Shown here: positions 61,590 to 64,000 of the stretch, one piece after another | Layout: every line of letters begins with the position of its first letter | Position numbering within the stretch: the stretch's first letter is position 1 | Assembly: GCA_902362705.1 (NCBI GenBank) | Contig: CABIXK010000001.1 | Location: 106,680-170,679, forward strand | Length of the DNA: 64,000 nucleotides | DNA from: Rikenellaceae bacterium | GTDB lineage: Bacteria; Bacteroidota; Bacteroidia; Bacteroidales; Rikenellaceae | Reading direction: 5' to 3' | Program-made: the position numbers and the translations under genes | The notes under the pieces: model-generated | Databases searched by the model: none | Seen by the model: only the letters and a program-made list of their open reading frames with translations | Told to the model about the DNA's origin: nothing

Positions 61590-62561
61590 ATGGATTTTCA
61601 GTCGGCAATGGTCGTTTTGATCGTTTTTGCGAGCCTGTTCGCCATCTGGCTCGTCTTCTACTTCATTCCGGTGGGCCTGTGGTTCTCGGCCCTCGTTTCG
61701 GGCGTGCGGATCAGTCTGCTCCAGCTCATTCTTATGCGCTGGCGCAAGGTTCCGCCCTCGACCATCGTTTCGTCGATGATCGAGAGCACCAAGGCGGGTC
61801 TGAACCTCGATCCCAACGAGCTGGAGGCCCACTATCTGGCCGGCGGCAACGTCTCGAACGTGGTGCACGCCCTCGTGTCGGCGCAGAAGGCCAACATCGT
61901 GCTCGACTTCAAGATGGCTACGGCGATCGACCTGGCGGGCCGCGACGTGTTCGAGGCGGTGCAGATGTCGGTCAACCCCAAGGTAATCAACACGCCCCCG
62001 GTGGCCGCTGTCGCCAAGGACGGCATCCAGCTCATCGCCAAGGCGCGCGTGACCGTGCGTGCCAACATCAAGCAGCTGGTGGGCGGCGCCGGCGAGGAGA
62101 CCGTGCTGGCCCGCGTGGGCGAGGGTATCGTCTCGTCGATCGGCTCGGCCGCGTCGCACAAGATCGTGCTCGAGAACCCCGACTCGATCTCGCGCGTGGT
62201 GCTCGAAAAGGGCCTCGATGCGGGCACGGCGTTCGAGATCCTCTCGATCGATATCGCCGACATCGACGTGGGCAAGAATATCGGTGCCCAGCTCCAGATG
62301 GACCAGGCACAGGCCGACAAGAACATCGCCCAGGCGAAAGCCGAGGAGCGGCGCGCGATGGCCGTGGCGCTCGAGCAGGAGAACAAGGCCAAGGCGCAGG
62401 ACGCGCGCGCCAAGGTGATTCTGGCCGAGGCCGAGGTGCCGCTGGCTATGGCCGAGGCGTTCCGCAACGGCAACCTGGGCGTCATGGACTACTACAAGAT
62501 GAAGAACATCATGGCCGACACGACGATGCGCGAGAGCATCGGCCGGCCCGACAAGAAGTAG
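61590..62561 (+). CDS. floA: Flotillin-like protein
   Basis: 323 residues. An N-terminal hydrophobic hairpin region (9-55) is followed by the SPFH domain ([42 protein letters not shown]) and a C-terminal alanine- and glutamate-rich coiled region ([20 protein letters not shown]). It forms oligomeric membrane microdomain scaffolds with NfeD-type partners. Confidence 0.94.
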   Translation: MDFQSAMVVLIVFASLFAIWLVFYFIPVGLWFSALVSGVRISLLQLILMRWRKVPPSTIVSSMIESTKAGLNLDPNELEAHYLAGGNVSNVVHALVSAQKANIVLDFKMATAIDLAGRDVFEAVQMSVNPKVINTPPVAAVAKDGIQLIAKARVTVRANIKQLVGGAGEETVLARVGEGIVSSIGSAASHKIVLENPDSISRVVLEKGLDAGTAFEILSIDIADIDVGKNIGAQLQMDQAQADKNIAQAKAEERRAMAVALEQENKAKAQDARAKVILAEAEVPLAMAEAFRNGNLGVMDYYKMKNIMADTTMRESIGRPDKK

Positions 62562-62580
62562 CCCGCCGGGCGGCAGTGAA

Positions 62581-62615
62581 AAGGGTACGCATCGAGACGA
62601 TGGGTACCCTTTTTC
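62581..62615 (+). terminator. Terminator of the nfeD-floA operon
   Basis: A 13-bp stem with one G-G mismatch (62581-62593 with 62599-62611), five-base loop, followed by T4. Confidence 0.8.
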
Positions 62616-62646
62616 GTGGCCGCGGGCGGTCCGAAACCGAAAACCA

Positions 62647-63942
62647 ATGAAGAGTGATATGAAAAAAACGGGTATGATGGTGCTGGCGCTCCTCGCATGG
62701 TGCGGCGCTGCGGCACAGGAGCTCTCCTTCGGGGAGTTTTTCCACGACAAGACCATGCGCTTCGACTACATCCACTGCGGCGACAGCCGGTCGGAGCACT
62801 TCTATTTCGACGAGCTGCGCGAGGAGCTCCACTGGGCCGGGTCGAAGCGTTCGCTGCGCGACACGACCGGCTACGGCAGCCAGTTCTTCCGCATCGTCGA
62901 CGCTGAGAGCGGGCGCGAGATCTATTCGCGGGGCTATTGCACGCTCTTCGACGAGTGGCAGTCGACCGTCGAGGCGCTCGCGGTACAGCGCTCCTACCCT
63001 GAGTCGGTGGTCTTTCCCTACCCCAAGCGTCCGTGCCGCATCGAGATCTGGTCGCGCGACGACAAAGGGCGGCTGGTCAAGCGCTTCGAGCAGGCCATCG
63101 ACCCCGAATCGTATGAGGTCGTGGGCTTCACGCCCCGCCTGGAGAGCTTCGAGGTGGCCTACCACGGTGCGCCCGAGCACCGGGTCGACATCGTGCTGCT
63201 GCCCGAGGGTTACTCGGAGGGCGAGCGGGCCAAGTTCGAGGAGGCGTGCCGCGAGTTCGCCCGCGAGTTCGCCTCCTACTCGCCCTTCCGCGAGCAGTTC
63301 GAGCGGTTCAACATCCGCGCCGTGTGGGCCCCCTCGGTGGATTCGGGCGTGACGATCCCCGGCGAGGGTATCTGGCGCAACACGGCCTGCGGCGCCAACT
63401 TCTACACCTTCGGTTCGGAGCGCTACCAGACCGTGGCCGACCAGCAGCGGCTGCGCGACCTGGCGGCGCACGTACCCTACGACTATATCTACGTGCTGTC
63501 GAATACGCAGAAGTACGGCGGCGGGGGCATCTTCAACTTCTACGGGATCAGCGCGGCGCACCACCCCGGGCGCACGGGCAAGATCTACGTGCACGAGTTC
63601 GGCCACCTGCTGATGGGGCTGGGCGACGAGTATGTCGATCCGCTCACCTTCGAGGGGATGTACCCCAAGAACGTGGAGCCGTGGGAGCCCAACCTGACGA
63701 CGCTCACCGATTTCAAACGCAAGGAGTGGGCGAAGATGATCGATCCCTCGACGCCCGTGCCGACGCCCGATACCGACCAATATGAGAATGTGGTGGGCGT
63801 CTTCGAGGGGGGCGGTTACATCGCCAAGGGGATCTGGCGTCCGTGGCGCAACTGCATGATGAACAACCTGCACCGCGCCGACGGGTTCTGCCCCGTCTGC
63901 ACGCGGGCGATCGAGGAGTATATCGATTTCCTCTGTCGCTGA
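62647..63942 (+). CDS. M64-family (IgA-type) metallopeptidase, secreted
   Basis: 431 residues. A signal peptide (about 1-24, ending WCGAAAQE) precedes a beta-rich N-terminal domain (30-170) and the peptidase domain with VDIVLLPEGYSEGERAKFEE and the zinc motif HEFGHLLMGLGDEY near residue 318. Cysteines CMMNN...CPVC near the end are family-typical. The group is named for IgA-cleaving enzymes of Clostridium, but many gut Bacteroidota carry homologues of unknown substrate. Two ATGs (62647, 62659) are possible. Confidence 0.9.
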   Translation: MKSDMKKTGMMVLALLAWCGAAAQELSFGEFFHDKTMRFDYIHCGDSRSEHFYFDELREELHWAGSKRSLRDTTGYGSQFFRIVDAESGREIYSRGYCTLFDEWQSTVEALAVQRSYPESVVFPYPKRPCRIEIWSRDDKGRLVKRFEQAIDPESYEVVGFTPRLESFEVAYHGAPEHRVDIVLLPEGYSEGERAKFEEACREFAREFASYSPFREQFERFNIRAVWAPSVDSGVTIPGEGIWRNTACGANFYTFGSERYQTVADQQRLRDLAAHVPYDYIYVLSNTQKYGGGGIFNFYGISAAHHPGRTGKIYVHEFGHLLMGLGDEYVDPLTFEGMYPKNVEPWEPNLTTLTDFKRKEWAKMIDPSTPVPTPDTDQYENVVGVFEGGGYIAKGIWRPWRNCMMNNLHRADGFCPVCTRAIEEYIDFLCR

Positions 63943-64000
63943 TCGGGCGCGGGGCGGAGGGCGCAGTCGCCCGACGCCGTGTCCGGGAGCAGAAACGGGG
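63943..64000. other. Window end without a gene
   Basis: 58 GC-rich bases after the M64 stop. No feature is visible. Confidence 0.5.

Noticed and set aside
1-64000. CRISPR arrays, rRNA, tRNA, insertion sequences, integrases or prophage genes
   Set aside because: I saw no regularly spaced repeats, no transposase or integrase motifs, and no cloverleaf with a GTTCRANNC T-arm in the gaps; a tRNA scan would be decisive.

Overview
The window looks like chromosome of a GC-rich member of the Bacteroidales, most likely Alistipes or a close relative (inference). The support is a set of Bacteroidota hallmarks: promoters of the TTG / TAnnTTTG type (for example upstream of 556, 1590, 4101, 30518, 34811 and 42574), an UpxY/UpxZ capsule regulator pair, a VorB/Kor-type ferredoxin oxidoreductase, DUF3109, a BlaI/M56 pair, and a strongly GC-rich core. 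No rRNA, tRNA, CRISPR array, insertion sequence or phage gene was seen.

Layout. 1-258 is the end of a phosphohexomutase. 556-3900 holds a secreted orphan protein and a blaI-M56 pair; the M56 protein carries a long C-terminal region that resembles repeated ExbD/TolR periplasmic domains. 4101-21793 is a polysaccharide (capsule or O-antigen type) locus. It opens with upxY, upxZ and a pglF-like 4,6-dehydratase in core-like GC-rich DNA. From about 7360 it switches abruptly to AT-richer DNA carrying wzx, wzy (EpsG-like), four glycosyltransferases, a TagB/TagF-like polyol-phosphate transferase, a fused cytidylyltransferase-Gfo/Idh/MocA protein, an SDR, and a pglA/C/D/E-like module with an ATP-grasp protein and a HAD protein embedded in it. 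A strong hairpin terminator at 21819-21850 separates this locus from the next operon.

The rest is housekeeping operons in alternating orientation. Minus-strand 30304-21839: dapB, lepB, yigZ-like, uvrA, M16 peptidase, DJ-1/PfpI, O-methyltransferase, MazG-like. Plus: truA and a small membrane protein. Minus: C69 dipeptidase and lpdA. Plus: a thioredoxin-fold protein, a YggS-type PLP protein, proC. Minus 42330-37284: yicC, gmk, nadD (with a TPR-like tail), ddl, DUF3109, M23/LysM peptidase. Plus: serC, serA, DUF1015. Minus: a TM2 protein and DUF2752. Plus: a four-gene 2-oxoacid:ferredoxin oxidoreductase. Minus 55800-50414: znuB-like permease, LptF/G permease, ribBA, an internally deleted VOC protein, fmt, DUF892. 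Plus: mtaB, a two-TM sensor-like protein, trkH, a SPOR-like protein, nfeD, floA, and an M64 peptidase.

How the locus may work (inference): PglF/PglE/PglD-like enzymes would make UDP-diNAcBac; the PglC-like enzyme would load it on undecaprenyl phosphate and the PglA-like enzyme would add the next sugar. Other glycosyltransferases and a CDP-polyol-dependent transferase would complete the repeat unit, Wzx would flip it and Wzy would polymerise it. UpxY would let transcription read through the long operon while UpxZ would silence competing loci.
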